DNA of 7,477 nucleotides from Eisenbergiella intestinigallinarum (GCA_019120115.1 DWVS01000112.1:1-7477), one strand, 5' to 3'; counted from the first letter of the stretch, positions 1 to 7,043 are shown. The notes: generated by a model from the sequence alone, not told the origin. Program-made: numbers and translations.

Positions 1-419
1 CTTTTGACGACAGATTTGAGAAGAAACTGGATAAAGAGCTGTACGGAAGAAAGAACCCTGTGTTCGGAAAGAATGCGGCCCGTATCATGAAGACGGATGT
101 GAGGGAGAAGAAGGACGGCTATGAAGTGGACGTAGATCTGCCTGGCTTCAGGAAGGATCAGATTAAAATAGAGCTGGAAAACGGATATCTGACCATCAGC
201 GCCGAGAAGGGGCTGGATAAGGATGAAGACAAAGAGGGCAGATATATCCGCAGAGAACGCTTCAGCGGTTCCTGCCGCAGAACCTTCTATGTGGGCGAGA
301 AGCTGGAACAGTCCGATATTAAGGCAAGCTTCAAACATGGCATTCTGAAGCTGACCATTCCGAAGAAGGAGGAAACTCCGGAAGTGGAAGAAAATAAGTA
401 CATCTCCATTGAAGGATAA
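1..419 (+). CDS. hsp20: Small heat-shock protein, Hsp20/alpha-crystallin family (5' end outside window)
   Basis: ATP-independent holdase chaperone that binds unfolding proteins in the cytoplasm and keeps them refoldable. The frame is open from base 3 to the TAA at 417-419 (138 codons visible). A GTG at 60 is an internal Val, because the protein-like sequence continues upstream of it (FDDRFEKKLDKELYGRKNP), so the true start lies left of the window. The alpha-crystallin domain starts around MKTDVREKKDGYEVDVDLPG and runs through ENGYLTISAEK to ASFKHGILKLTIPKK, which holds the family's A-x-x-x-G-I-L signature near its end. A C-terminal I-x-I motif (ISI, codons 402-410) is the usual oligomerisation contact. 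Only the variable N-terminal arm is missing. The gene is followed by its own terminator and appears unrelated to the operon downstream. Its regulation cannot be seen, since the promoter is outside the window. Confidence 0.95.
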   Translation, partial: FDDRFEKKLDKELYGRKNPVFGKNAARIMKTDVREKKDGYEVDVDLPGFRKDQIKIELENGYLTISAEKGLDKDEDKEGRYIRRERFSGSCRRTFYVGEKLEQSDIKASFKHGILKLTIPKKEETPEVEENKYISIEG

Positions 420-430
420 AAAAATTGAAA

Positions 431-479
431 CGCCTGACGGTGTTTTTCAGAAGAAAAGCGCTGTCAGGCGTTTTTTTTT
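431..479 (+). terminator. Strong intrinsic terminator after hsp20
   Basis: The left arm is 431-447, the loop CAGAAG is 448-453 and the right arm is 454-470. Together they make a 17-bp stem with eight perfect GC-rich closing pairs (CGCCTGAC/GTCAGGCG) and three G-U wobbles further up. Nine T residues follow directly (471-479). An A-rich stretch (419-430) precedes the stem, so it could also stop transcription from the right on the minus strand. It should insulate the glycan operon from hsp20 transcription. Confidence 0.94.
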
Positions 480-492
480 CGTGAAAAGGAAA

Positions 493-536
493 ACGCCCGG
501 CAGGGCGTAAAACCGTTTTCGGTTGTCTCCGGGCGT
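493..536. repeat. Competing inverted repeats next to the operon promoter
   Basis: ACGCCC at 493-498 can pair with GGGCGT at 503-508, giving a perfect 6-bp stem with a 4-nt loop. Alternatively ACGCCCGG (493-500) can pair with CCGGGCGT (529-536), an 8-bp outer stem enclosing a second small hairpin AACCG/CGGTT (511-515 and 520-524, loop TTTT). The two pairings exclude each other. The right arm lies in the promoter spacer and the inner hairpin touches the -35 box. This could be a protein-binding operator in DNA, or a structure in RNA that reads through from hsp20. The symmetry is seen directly; any function is inference. Confidence 0.6.
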
Positions 537-551
537 GAAAAGTGTTATACT
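523..551 (+). promoter_or_regulatory. Sigma-A type promoter with extended -10, driving the glycan operon
   Basis: The -35 box TTGTCT (523-528, 4 of 6 to consensus) and the -10 box TATACT (546-551, 5 of 6) are separated by exactly 17 bp. A TG at 543-544 makes it an extended -10 promoter. Transcription should start near 557-559, giving a leader of about 44 nt before the ATG at 602. The leader can form a small hairpin, GCCTC (574-578) with GAGGC (584-588). This is the only clear promoter seen before the five-gene run. Confidence 0.75.
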
Positions 552-601
552 TTCATCAGTTTTTGAACAGGCGGCCTCAGGCAGAGGCAGCGCGCATCGG
601 G

Positions 602-2344
602 ATGGAAGGAATAACGGAGACAGTGTGGAAGTTGAAGAAAAATGGCGTTTCGGCCTGGTTTACCCAAAATATGGTCTGGCTGCTGGGGATGGCGGTCGGA
701 ATCGCGGCATTCCTGTGTATTTACGGTGTACATGTGCTGAATGTCACCTATACGGACTGGCTGCTTGGCGGCGGAGACCTGACGCAGCACTATCTTGGCT
801 GGTGTTTCTTTCGGGACAGCAGCTGGACCTTTCCCATTGGTCTGATGGACCGGATGTCCTGGCCGTATGAGGTCTCTGTGATTTTTACGGACTCTGTGCC
901 GCTTCTGGCGGTGTTCTTCAAGCTTTTCCGGGGAGTTCTTCCGGAGCAGTTTCAGTATTTCGGACTGTGGGGGCTTCTGTGTTTTGCGCTGCAGGGAGCC
1001 TTCGGAGCCCTTCTGATTTTTCATTATGTGGGGAAAAGGGCGGAGGCGGCTGTAGGCAGCCTGCTTTTCGTCATCACGCCCGTCATGCTTTCCCAGATGA
1101 CGGTGAACATGTCCCTGGGCGCGCAGTGGCTGATTCTCGCCTGTCTGTATCTGGGGCTGTGCAGGACGAAGATGAAGGGTGCGCCTGCCGTGGCCTGCTG
1201 GGGCGCAGCCGGGCTCCTGGCTGCAGGAATTCAGCTTTATTTTATCCCGATCTGTGCGCTGATTCTGATCAGTTTTTTTCTGGCGGATCTGGTGAGAAAG
1301 ACGAGAGTGGCCAGAGGACTTCTTGCAATGGCGGCATACGGCGTCTGCTCCGTGGGAATGGTTGCCCTGCTTGGCGGGTTCACGCACGAGCATATTTCGG
1401 ATTTTACCGCGCTGGGACAGTCCGGTTTTAATCTGAATGGACTGTTTAATGCTCAGGGCTGGTCTCAGGTGCTGGAGGCTCTTCCGGTCTATGGAGACAA
1501 TCCGGAAGAGGGACTGGCTTTCCCGGGAACGGGCATTCTTCTGACGCTGGCCGTGGGACTGTTCGCCTGGTTTCTGCATCTGATGTACCGGCTGTTTGTC
1601 AGAAGAGAGAATATTTTTGCAAATACAGTCCGTCAGTTCAAACTTCGGAAAGAAGCGGCTTCAGACGGTCTTTACCGGAGGAAAAAGGAGAATGCGGCAG
1701 CGTTCCTTTTCCTGGTTCTTTTGTGCGTTCTGGTCGCATTGTCCCCGCAGGTGGCTTTGGGTTCTGATGTGATCGCGAGTTATTCTCTGCCGTCCTGGGT
1801 GACCAGATTGTGGGGAATGGTTGGAAATACGGGGCGGTTTATCTGGCCCGTGGTCTATCTGGTGATTCTGGGAAGCGTGGTCTTTATGGAAAAGGCAATG
1901 CCGTATCAGAGCATGGCTGCCGCGCTTCTCGTGATTTTTGCCGTACTTCAGGTGTCCGATGGAAAATGGCAGCTCATGCAGCGGCAGGTGCAGTTCAGTA
2001 CGGATTATGTATATGAAAGTCCGCTGGATGACGTGAAATGGCAGGAATGGGCGGAAGATGAGGAAATTAATCATATGGTTTTCGTTTCTTACCTGTTGGA
2101 GGATGAGGATCTGGTCAGCGAGCTCTCCGTGTATGCGTGGGAGAGCGGGATGACGGTGAATGATTTCTGCAATGCCTGTCAGACGATCCGGACAGAGGCG
2201 GCGGAGGAGCTTCTGGATGCTCTGGCGGAGGTTCGGGAGGATACGCTGTATATCTATCTGGCTTCAGACGAGGCCATGTGCGTCAGCCCGGATATGGACT
2301 ATACCCATGTGGACGGCGTGATTGTAGGGACGGCGAAGGGATAG
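602..2344 (+). CDS. DUF6311-type polytopic membrane protein, probable GT-C-like glycosyltransferase
   Basis: Predicted 580-residue membrane protein. Hydrophobic segments lie near residues 24-46, 92-107, 118-141, 150-166, 172-187, 196-230, 238-260, 311-333, 365-382, 414-430 and 436-450. The tail (about 455-580) is hydrophilic and acidic and probably outside the cell. Motifs that recall DUF6311 are GGDLTQHYLGWCFFR (57-71, with acidic D59 after the first span), FTDSVPLL (95-102), FQYFGLWGLLCF (117-128) and GNTGRFIWP (408-416). DUF6311 proteins are thought to be GT-C-like enzymes using lipid-linked sugars, but to my knowledge the reaction is not established. An open frame exists from GTG at 542, but that codon lies inside the promoter, so it cannot be the start. 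ATG602 is chosen although no good ribosome binding site precedes it. GTG623 or TTG632, after GGAAGGA (604-610) and GGAG (616-619), are alternatives and would remove 7 or 10 residues. It is the first gene of the operon, and its stop codon lies within a tandem repeat. Confidence 0.82.
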   Translation: MEGITETVWKLKKNGVSAWFTQNMVWLLGMAVGIAAFLCIYGVHVLNVTYTDWLLGGGDLTQHYLGWCFFRDSSWTFPIGLMDRMSWPYEVSVIFTDSVPLLAVFFKLFRGVLPEQFQYFGLWGLLCFALQGAFGALLIFHYVGKRAEAAVGSLLFVITPVMLSQMTVNMSLGAQWLILACLYLGLCRTKMKGAPAVACWGAAGLLAAGIQLYFIPICALILISFFLADLVRKTRVARGLLAMAAYGVCSVGMVALLGGFTHEHISDFTALGQSGFNLNGLFNAQGWSQVLEALPVYGDNPEEGLAFPGTGILLTLAVGLFAWFLHLMYRLFVRRENIFANTVRQFKLRKEAASDGLYRRKKENAAAFLFLVLLCVLVALSPQVALGSDVIASYSLPSWVTRLWGMVGNTGRFIWPVVYLVILGSVVFMEKAMPYQSMAAALLVIFAVLQVSDGKWQLMQRQVQFSTDYVYESPLDDVKWQEWAEDEEINHMVFVSYLLEDEDLVSELSVYAWESGMTVNDFCNACQTIRTEAAEELLDALAEVREDTLYIYLASDEAMCVSPDMDYTHVDGVIVGTAKG

Positions 2345-2385
2345 CCGTCGGCGAAAGGATAGCCGCCGGCGAAGGGATAGCCGGC
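2332..2385 (+). repeat. Three 18-bp tandem repeats spanning the DUF6311 stop codon
   Basis: The units are 2332-2349, 2350-2367 and 2368-2385, with pattern GGCGAAGGGATAGCCGNC and one to three differences between units. A decayed fourth start (GGCGA) is at 2386-2390. The first unit encodes the last residues of the DUF6311 protein and its TAG stop. Because 18 is a multiple of three, TAG recurs in the same frame at 2342, 2360 and 2378. Copy-number change would lengthen the gap to the next gene without altering the upstream protein. Confidence 0.92.
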
Positions 2386-2388
2386 GGC
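2362..2388 (+). repeat. GC-only 9-bp hairpin in the intergenic repeat
   Basis: GCCGCCGGC (2362-2370) and GCCGGCGGC (2380-2388) are perfect inverted repeats around the 9-nt loop GAAGGGATA. No T-run follows, so this is not a normal terminator. It ends about 9 nt before the ribosome binding site of the next gene. It could slow ribosomes or RNA polymerase, stabilise the mRNA, or be a by-product of the repeat. Confidence 0.8.
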
Positions 2389-2411
2389 GAGAGGAAGAGA
2401 GGACGAATCGA

Positions 2412-4157
2412 ATGACGCAGAGTACGGATATGATAAAGGAGATTCTCGGAAAAATACCACAGCGCATCCGCTGGTGCTTCTGCGCGGGAATGATCTCAGG
2501 AATTCTGATTCATGCCTATATGTTTACCAATAAGCTGCCCAACTGGGACGATATCAATAATGTGGGCAGCTTCGGCGTGGGCTCGGAGTTCGGAAGATGG
2601 TTTTTGAAATATATCAATCCGCTGGACGGGATCTGGAGCGTTCCCTGGATCGGCGGGCTGTTTGCGGTGACATTTCTGTCTCTGGCGGCCTGCATGGTGG
2701 TCGCGGCTCTGGATATCCGGAGTCTGACCGGTGTGGTGATCGTGCCGCTCATGATGCTTTCCTTTCCCTCCGTATGCAGTATGTTCACCTTTATGTTTAC
2801 GGCGGACTGCTACGCGGTGGGTATTTTCCTGGCCTGCACGGCGGCATGGCTGATTCGGAAATATCGTTTTGGCTTTGTGCCGGGAATTGTGCTTCTGGTC
2901 CTCAGTCTGGGGCTGTATCAGGCCTGGCTGTGCGTGGCGCTGGGCGTTCTGGTCTGCGGCCTGTTTCTGGATCTGCTGCGGGAGGAGGACGGGCAGCGCC
3001 AGACCGGCAGCGGGATCCCTGCGGCAAGGGCCAGAAGCGTATTCTTGCGTGGTGTGAAAACTTTTGTGGTGCTTCTTGCATCTGTAGCCCTGTACAGCTT
3101 TATTGCGAGACGGATCTTTCCGGAACTGGATTCCTATAACGGCTTAAGTCAGATGGGACAGATCGATCCGGCAAGGCTTCCCCGGCTGATTCTGCGCGCC
3201 TACCGCTGGGTCGCAGAGTATTTTATCCTGAAGCCCTGGTCCTTTGTGAATGGCTTTTCCTGGGCGCTGAATGTGATTTCCTGTCTGCTGGCGGCGGGGG
3301 GCGTGATCGCCTGGTTTGTGAAAAAAAGGCTCTGGAAGCAGCCGGCAGCGGCGCTGCTTTATCTGTTCCTGGCGGCGGCAATTCCCCTGGCTATGGGCTC
3401 CATCATCATTATGGCGCCGGATGCCAGCGTCAGCATGCTGATGCTTTATCAGTACGTGATTCTCTATATTTTCATCATGGCCATGCTGGAACGGAGCCTG
3501 CAGAAGGAAGACGGCCTGTTTTCGGGCAGGGGCGCCGGGAATACAGCCGCCGGCGGCGGGCAGGCGGAGCAAGATGGCGCGGCGCTGCCGGGAAAGGAGA
3601 CGCCTGCGGGCGCCGCTATACTTCGGAAGGAGGGAAGAGCCGTTTTTCGCAGACTGCCGGGAATTCTCAGCCTGTTCGTGACCGTTGTGCTTCTGCTGGT
3701 GGGATATGAGAATTTTGTGGTGACGAACGAGGCCTATTTCCGGATGGATATCGCCTATGAGCGCGCCTATGCTTACTACAATCGGATTATGGAGCGGATC
3801 GAGTCCACGGAGGGCTATCAGCCTGGCGACGCCTTCGCCCTGGTCGGAGAATACGGTTTGAGCGAAACGCCGGACCTGCTGGGAAGCTATCCCATGGACG
3901 GAGAGCGGTTTGAGGATCTGTCCGGGGTGGCAAGGGAAACCGGGCTGCTCACCAGCGGGGTGCGCCATAATTTCATGAAAATTTATATCGGCGTGGAAAT
4001 GCCGGATGTGAGCGAGGAAACCCTGGAGGCCATCCGGCAGACGGAGGAATATCAGAGCATGCCCTCCTACCCTGCGGAGGGCTGTGTGCAGAAAATTCTG
4101 GATGTGTGGGTGGTGAAGACCTGCGAGGAGACGCTGACCCCTCAGGGAGAGGACTGA
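2412..4157 (+). CDS. GtrII-type membrane glucosyltransferase (Glucos_trans_II family)
   Basis: Predicted 581-residue polytopic membrane protein. GtrII-type enzymes move a sugar, classically glucose from undecaprenyl-phosphate-glucose, onto a surface glycan outside the cell. A short basic N-terminus precedes the first span (about 22-40). An extracytoplasmic loop follows with NWDDI (44-48) and GRW (61-63), of the kind found in this family. More spans lie near 78-100, 105-122, 130-148, 157-186, 214-232, 282-300, 312-334, 339-359 and 416-432. FTADCYAVGIFLA (129-141) and LGLYQAW (166-172) are also family-like. The tail (about 433-581) is hydrophilic and probably outside. The loop at about 364-415 is low-complexity, rich in Gly and Ala, and unusually GC-rich in DNA. 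The start is supported by AGAGGA (2398-2403), 8 nt before the ATG. The gap to the upstream gene is 67 bp and holds the tandem repeat. The real sugar and acceptor are unknown, and no gtrA or gtrB lies in the window. Confidence 0.8.
   Translation: MTQSTDMIKEILGKIPQRIRWCFCAGMISGILIHAYMFTNKLPNWDDINNVGSFGVGSEFGRWFLKYINPLDGIWSVPWIGGLFAVTFLSLAACMVVAALDIRSLTGVVIVPLMMLSFPSVCSMFTFMFTADCYAVGIFLACTAAWLIRKYRFGFVPGIVLLVLSLGLYQAWLCVALGVLVCGLFLDLLREEDGQRQTGSGIPAARARSVFLRGVKTFVVLLASVALYSFIARRIFPELDSYNGLSQMGQIDPARLPRLILRAYRWVAEYFILKPWSFVNGFSWALNVISCLLAAGGVIAWFVKKRLWKQPAAALLYLFLAAAIPLAMGSIIIMAPDASVSMLMLYQYVILYIFIMAMLERSLQKEDGLFSGRGAGNTAAGGGQAEQDGAALPGKETPAGAAILRKEGRAVFRRLPGILSLFVTVVLLLVGYENFVVTNEAYFRMDIAYERAYAYYNRIMERIESTEGYQPGDAFALVGEYGLSETPDLLGSYPMDGERFEDLSGVARETGLLTSGVRHNFMKIYIGVEMPDVSEETLEAIRQTEEYQSMPSYPAEGCVQKILDVWVVKTCEETLTPQGED
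3546..3557. repeat. 12-bp perfect GC palindrome inside the GtrII-like gene
   Basis: GCCGCCGGCGGC reads the same on both strands. With the preceding A it shares 11 bases (AGCCGCCGGCG, 3545-3555) with the intergenic repeat at 2361-2371. It lies in the segment that encodes the low-complexity cytoplasmic loop. Confidence 0.75.
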
Positions 4158-4175
4158 AAGGGAGGAGAAAACAGA

Positions 4176-5243
4176 ATGAGAGCCCGGATCTATGTCTGTC
4201 ATACCTTTTACCATGTCTATGTGGCATGCCTGAAGGAACTCAATCTTCCGAAGGAAGAACGCGGAAAAGCGGATATGGTATTAAGCACCATGTCCTGTGA
4301 CTTCGGGAACCTGTCCGGGAGGCTTGCGGCAAGCGGCCTGTTCGGGAAGGTTTTCATCTTTGAGGAGCAGGAGGAGAGCAGGGTTCCTGGATTGGCGAAG
4401 TACCATAAGGACAGGGGAAACATCGTCCTGAACATGCTTGCAAGGATGGTGTTCTGCAAAAAGCTGGGAGCGGCGCAGGAGGCATACGTCCCTGTGGATT
4501 TCAGGCAGTACCGTGATATTTACGTGTTCTGCGACTCCGACCCCATCGGTTATTACCTGAGCTGGAAGAAAATCCGTTACCATGCCATGGAGGACGGGCT
4601 GGACTGCATCCGTTATTATGATACGGCCCGGTATGACAACCGGGGGCATTTTAAACTGAAGGCGCTTCTGGCCTCCTGGAATCTGATTTTCATCCAGAAT
4701 GGCTGGGGAAAATACTGCATAGATATGGAGGTGAACGACATTTCCGTGCTGGAATACCCCTGTCCGAAATATGTTGAGTGCCCCCGGGAAAAGCTGGTGC
4801 AGGCGCTGACGGAAGAGGGGCGCGACTGCCTGCTGGGCATTTTCCTGGAAAATAAGGAAAAGCTGGTGGAGCAGCTCACCTCAGGGGTACATCATGAGAA
4901 AAAGGTCCTGATCCTGACGGAGCCCCTGTGCGACCTGCAGACGCGGGAGCGGATCTTTAAGGATATCATCGCGGAATACGGGAAAGACGCGCAGGTGATT
5001 TTAAAACCCCATCCCAGGGACATACTGGATTATGAGAAGCTCTTTTCCGATTATGTGGTTCTTCCTGGAAAATTTCCCATGGAAATGATGAATTTCCTTC
5101 CGGATTTTCAGGTGGAGAAGGTGATTTCCGTTTTCACGGTGACGGACGCCATTCATTATGCGAAGGAAAAGGTGTATCTGGGCGAGGATTTCATGGACCA
5201 ATATGAGGCTCCGGAAATCCACCGGCAGAACGAAGCGATATGA
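4176..5243 (+). CDS. GT52-like glycosyltransferase (lipooligosaccharide sialyltransferase-like), cytoplasmic
   Basis: 355-residue soluble protein without signal peptide or clear membrane span, presumably acting on the inner face of the membrane. It has a GT-B-like layout. The N-terminal half contains YVCHTFYHVYVACLKEL (6-22), KADMVLSTMS (31-40) and YVFCDSDPIGYYL (116-128). HAMEDG (136-141) carries the acidic residues where GT52 and related sialyltransferases place their catalytic acid. The C-terminal half has VLILTEPL (244-251), then ILKPHPRD (275-282), the basic-histidine motif expected to bind the nucleotide-sugar phosphate, and FPMEMMNF (300-307). GT52 includes enzymes that transfer sialic acid, and some that transfer other sugars. 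No sialic-acid or CMP-sugar gene is nearby, so the donor is open. A strong GGAGGAG (4161-4167) lies 8 nt before the ATG. The gene begins 18 bp after the GtrII-like gene, and its stop overlaps the next start in ATGA (5240-5243), implying coupled translation with the exporter. The family call is from motif recall, not a search. Confidence 0.7.
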   Translation: MRARIYVCHTFYHVYVACLKELNLPKEERGKADMVLSTMSCDFGNLSGRLAASGLFGKVFIFEEQEESRVPGLAKYHKDRGNIVLNMLARMVFCKKLGAAQEAYVPVDFRQYRDIYVFCDSDPIGYYLSWKKIRYHAMEDGLDCIRYYDTARYDNRGHFKLKALLASWNLIFIQNGWGKYCIDMEVNDISVLEYPCPKYVECPREKLVQALTEEGRDCLLGIFLENKEKLVEQLTSGVHHEKKVLILTEPLCDLQTRERIFKDIIAEYGKDAQVILKPHPRDILDYEKLFSDYVVLPGKFPMEMMNFLPDFQVEKVISVFTVTDAIHYAKEKVYLGEDFMDQYEAPEIHRQNEAI

Positions 5244-7015
5244 AAAAGGAGCGGCATTCGGATATGCGGAAAATACTGAAGAAAATGAATGTCCTGCTGG
5301 ACGGCAGGCAGAAGGCGAAAATGGGCGGAATCATCGTGCTGATGTTCATCGGCGCCCTGCTTGAAGCGTGCAGCATCGGCCTGGTCATCCCGGTGATCCA
5401 GACGCTTCTGGACCCGGAAGAGGTGACAGGAGACGGCTATCTGGGAAACCTGTACCGTTTTCTGGGGATGAAGAGCACCTCCCAGTTCACCATTCTGATG
5501 CTGTCGGCGATCATCGCGGCCTTTGTCCTGAAAAATGTATTCCTCTATTTTCAGAACGTGGTGCAGCTCCGTTTTGTGTACACGAACCAGTTCGCCACCT
5601 CCCGCAGGATGATGATCAATTTCATGCAGCGGCCCTATGAATATTATCTGAATGCGGACACCTCCGTGATCCAGAGAAGCATCACCTCGGATGTGAACAA
5701 CATGTACGGGCTGATCCTGGCCTGTCTTCAGCTGACCAGCGAGGTGGTCATGTTCGTGATTCTGACCATCGTACTGATGGTGCAGGATCCGCTGATGACG
5801 GTGGTGATTGCGGCTCTGCTGGTGGCGGTGCTTCTTATCATCAAAAATATTTTAAAGCCCATCATGAAGAAGGCGGGCGAGGAGAATCAGGACTATTACA
5901 GCGGTCTGTACAAATGGATCGACCAGTCGGTGATGGGGATCAAGGAGATCAAGATCGCCAACCGGGAGAGCTATTTCATCAATGAATACGCCAAATGCGG
6001 GGCCGGCTATGTGGGCGCGGTGCAGAAGTACAATATCTACAACTCCACCCCCAGGCTCCTGATCGAAACGGTCTGTATCGCCGGGCTGATGCTGTATCTG
6101 ATCTTCCAGATCCTGGCCGGCGGGGACATGACGGAGATGGTGGCGCAGATCGGCGTGTTCGCGGTGGCGGCCATGCGGCTTCTGCCCAGCGCCAACCGGA
6201 TCAATAACTATCTCACCTCCATTTCCTATTTCGAGCCGTTTTTCATGGGCGTGAGCGACAACCTCCAGGAGGAGATCCATGACGGCAGCGTGGACTATGA
6301 CGCTGAGACCTATCTGCAGAAAAAAGAGGTGGAGAAGCTTCCGGTTCATGAAAAGATCGAGCTGAAAAACATCGTCTATCATTATCCCAACAGCGAGGTG
6401 CTGATCTTTGACCATGCGGATATGACCATTCCCGTGGGAAGCTCCGTGGGCGTGGTGGGAACCTCCGGCGCGGGAAAGACCACCATTATCGACATTCTTC
6501 TCGGCCTTCTGTCCATTCAGGAGGGACAGATCCTGGCGGACGGCGTGGAGGTGCGGGATCACTATGAAGAATGGCTGAAAAATATCGGCTACATTCCCCA
6601 GACCATCTTCATGATCGATTCCTCCATACGTAAGAACGTGGCCTTCGGCGTCCCGGATGAGGAAATTGACGATGAAAAGGTGTGGCAGGCTTTAAGGGAG
6701 GCCCAGCTGGACGAATTCGTGCGCAGCCTTCCGGAGGGGCTGGATACCAGCATCGGAGAACGGGGCATCCGTATCTCCGGCGGACAGCGGCAGAGAATCG
6801 GTATTGCGAGGGCGCTGTTCGAGGATCCGGAGGTGCTGGTGCTGGATGAGGCCACCTCTGCGCTGGATAACGAGACGGAGGCGGCGATCATGGATTCCAT
6901 CAACCACCTGCACGGGAAAAAGACCCTGATCATCATCGCTCACCGCCTGCAGACCATCGAAAAATGCGACATGGTCTACCGGGTGGAGGGAGGACAGATC
7001 AGACGGGAGCGGTAA
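5240..7015 (+). CDS. ABC exporter, fused permease-ATPase, PglK/MsbA type (probable lipid-linked glycan flippase)
   Basis: 591-residue half-transporter that should work as a homodimer, using ATP to flip a substrate out of the cytoplasm. Six membrane segments lie near residues 29-56, 85-105, 157-181, 184-205, 275-297 and 302-320, and the nucleotide-binding domain follows from about 370. All ATPase motifs are intact: Walker A GTSGAGKTT (407-415), Q-loop Gln454, signature ISGGQRQR (512-519), Walker B VLVLDE with Asp536 and catalytic Glu537, D-loop SALD (540-543) and H-loop His568. The N-terminal stretch (GALLEACSIGLVIPVIQTLL) resembles PglK-like flippases of lipid-linked oligosaccharides. Its place between glycosyltransferases and an acyltransferase fits glycan or glycolipid export better than drug or peptide export. 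Translation starts inside the stop of the GT52-like gene (ATGA). Isoleucine codons are mostly ATC, while the DUF6311 gene mixes ATT and ATC. The substrate is inferred only. Confidence 0.9.
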   Translation: MKKERHSDMRKILKKMNVLLDGRQKAKMGGIIVLMFIGALLEACSIGLVIPVIQTLLDPEEVTGDGYLGNLYRFLGMKSTSQFTILMLSAIIAAFVLKNVFLYFQNVVQLRFVYTNQFATSRRMMINFMQRPYEYYLNADTSVIQRSITSDVNNMYGLILACLQLTSEVVMFVILTIVLMVQDPLMTVVIAALLVAVLLIIKNILKPIMKKAGEENQDYYSGLYKWIDQSVMGIKEIKIANRESYFINEYAKCGAGYVGAVQKYNIYNSTPRLLIETVCIAGLMLYLIFQILAGGDMTEMVAQIGVFAVAAMRLLPSANRINNYLTSISYFEPFFMGVSDNLQEEIHDGSVDYDAETYLQKKEVEKLPVHEKIELKNIVYHYPNSEVLIFDHADMTIPVGSSVGVVGTSGAGKTTIIDILLGLLSIQEGQILADGVEVRDHYEEWLKNIGYIPQTIFMIDSSIRKNVAFGVPDEEIDDEKVWQALREAQLDEFVRSLPEGLDTSIGERGIRISGGQRQRIGIARALFEDPEVLVLDEATSALDNETEAAIMDSINHLHGKKTLIIIAHRLQTIEKCDMVYRVEGGQIRRER

Positions 7016-7043
7016 CGGCGTGAATGCGCGGAAAGGAAGCAGA

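Noticed and set aside
60..419. Complete short Hsp20 starting at GTG60
   Set aside because: The frame continues upstream to base 3 with sequence typical of the Hsp20 N-terminal arm, and no ribosome binding site precedes GTG60.
542..601. N-terminal extension of the DUF6311 gene starting at GTG542
   Set aside because: The codon overlaps the -10 box of a good promoter, so it would lie upstream of the transcript start, and the added 20 residues look like non-coding sequence.
545..1579. Long minus-strand open frame (344 codons) opposite the DUF6311 gene
   Set aside because: It mirrors the GC-rich codon pattern of the + gene, its product is rich in Arg, His, Gln and Lys with no recognisable domain, and no promoter or ribosome binding site supports it.
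2332..2400. CRISPR array or attachment site
   Set aside because: Units are contiguous with no unique spacers, only 18 bp long, and no cas, integrase or phage gene is present.
2264..2467. Minus-strand small protein with repeated RRRLSLRRRLSFRRR
   Set aside because: The Arg-rich repeat is simply the antisense reading of the 18-bp DNA tandem repeat, and there is no other support.
3144..4214. Long minus-strand open frame (356 codons) opposite the GtrII-like gene
   Set aside because: Same pattern of His/Arg/Gln-rich shadow translation. The + strand frame has clear membrane spans, family motifs and a ribosome binding site.
5852..6562. Minus-strand open frame of 236 codons opposite the ABC exporter
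   Set aside because: The exporter's own frame has every ABC motif intact, and the antisense product is His- and Asp-rich with no domain.
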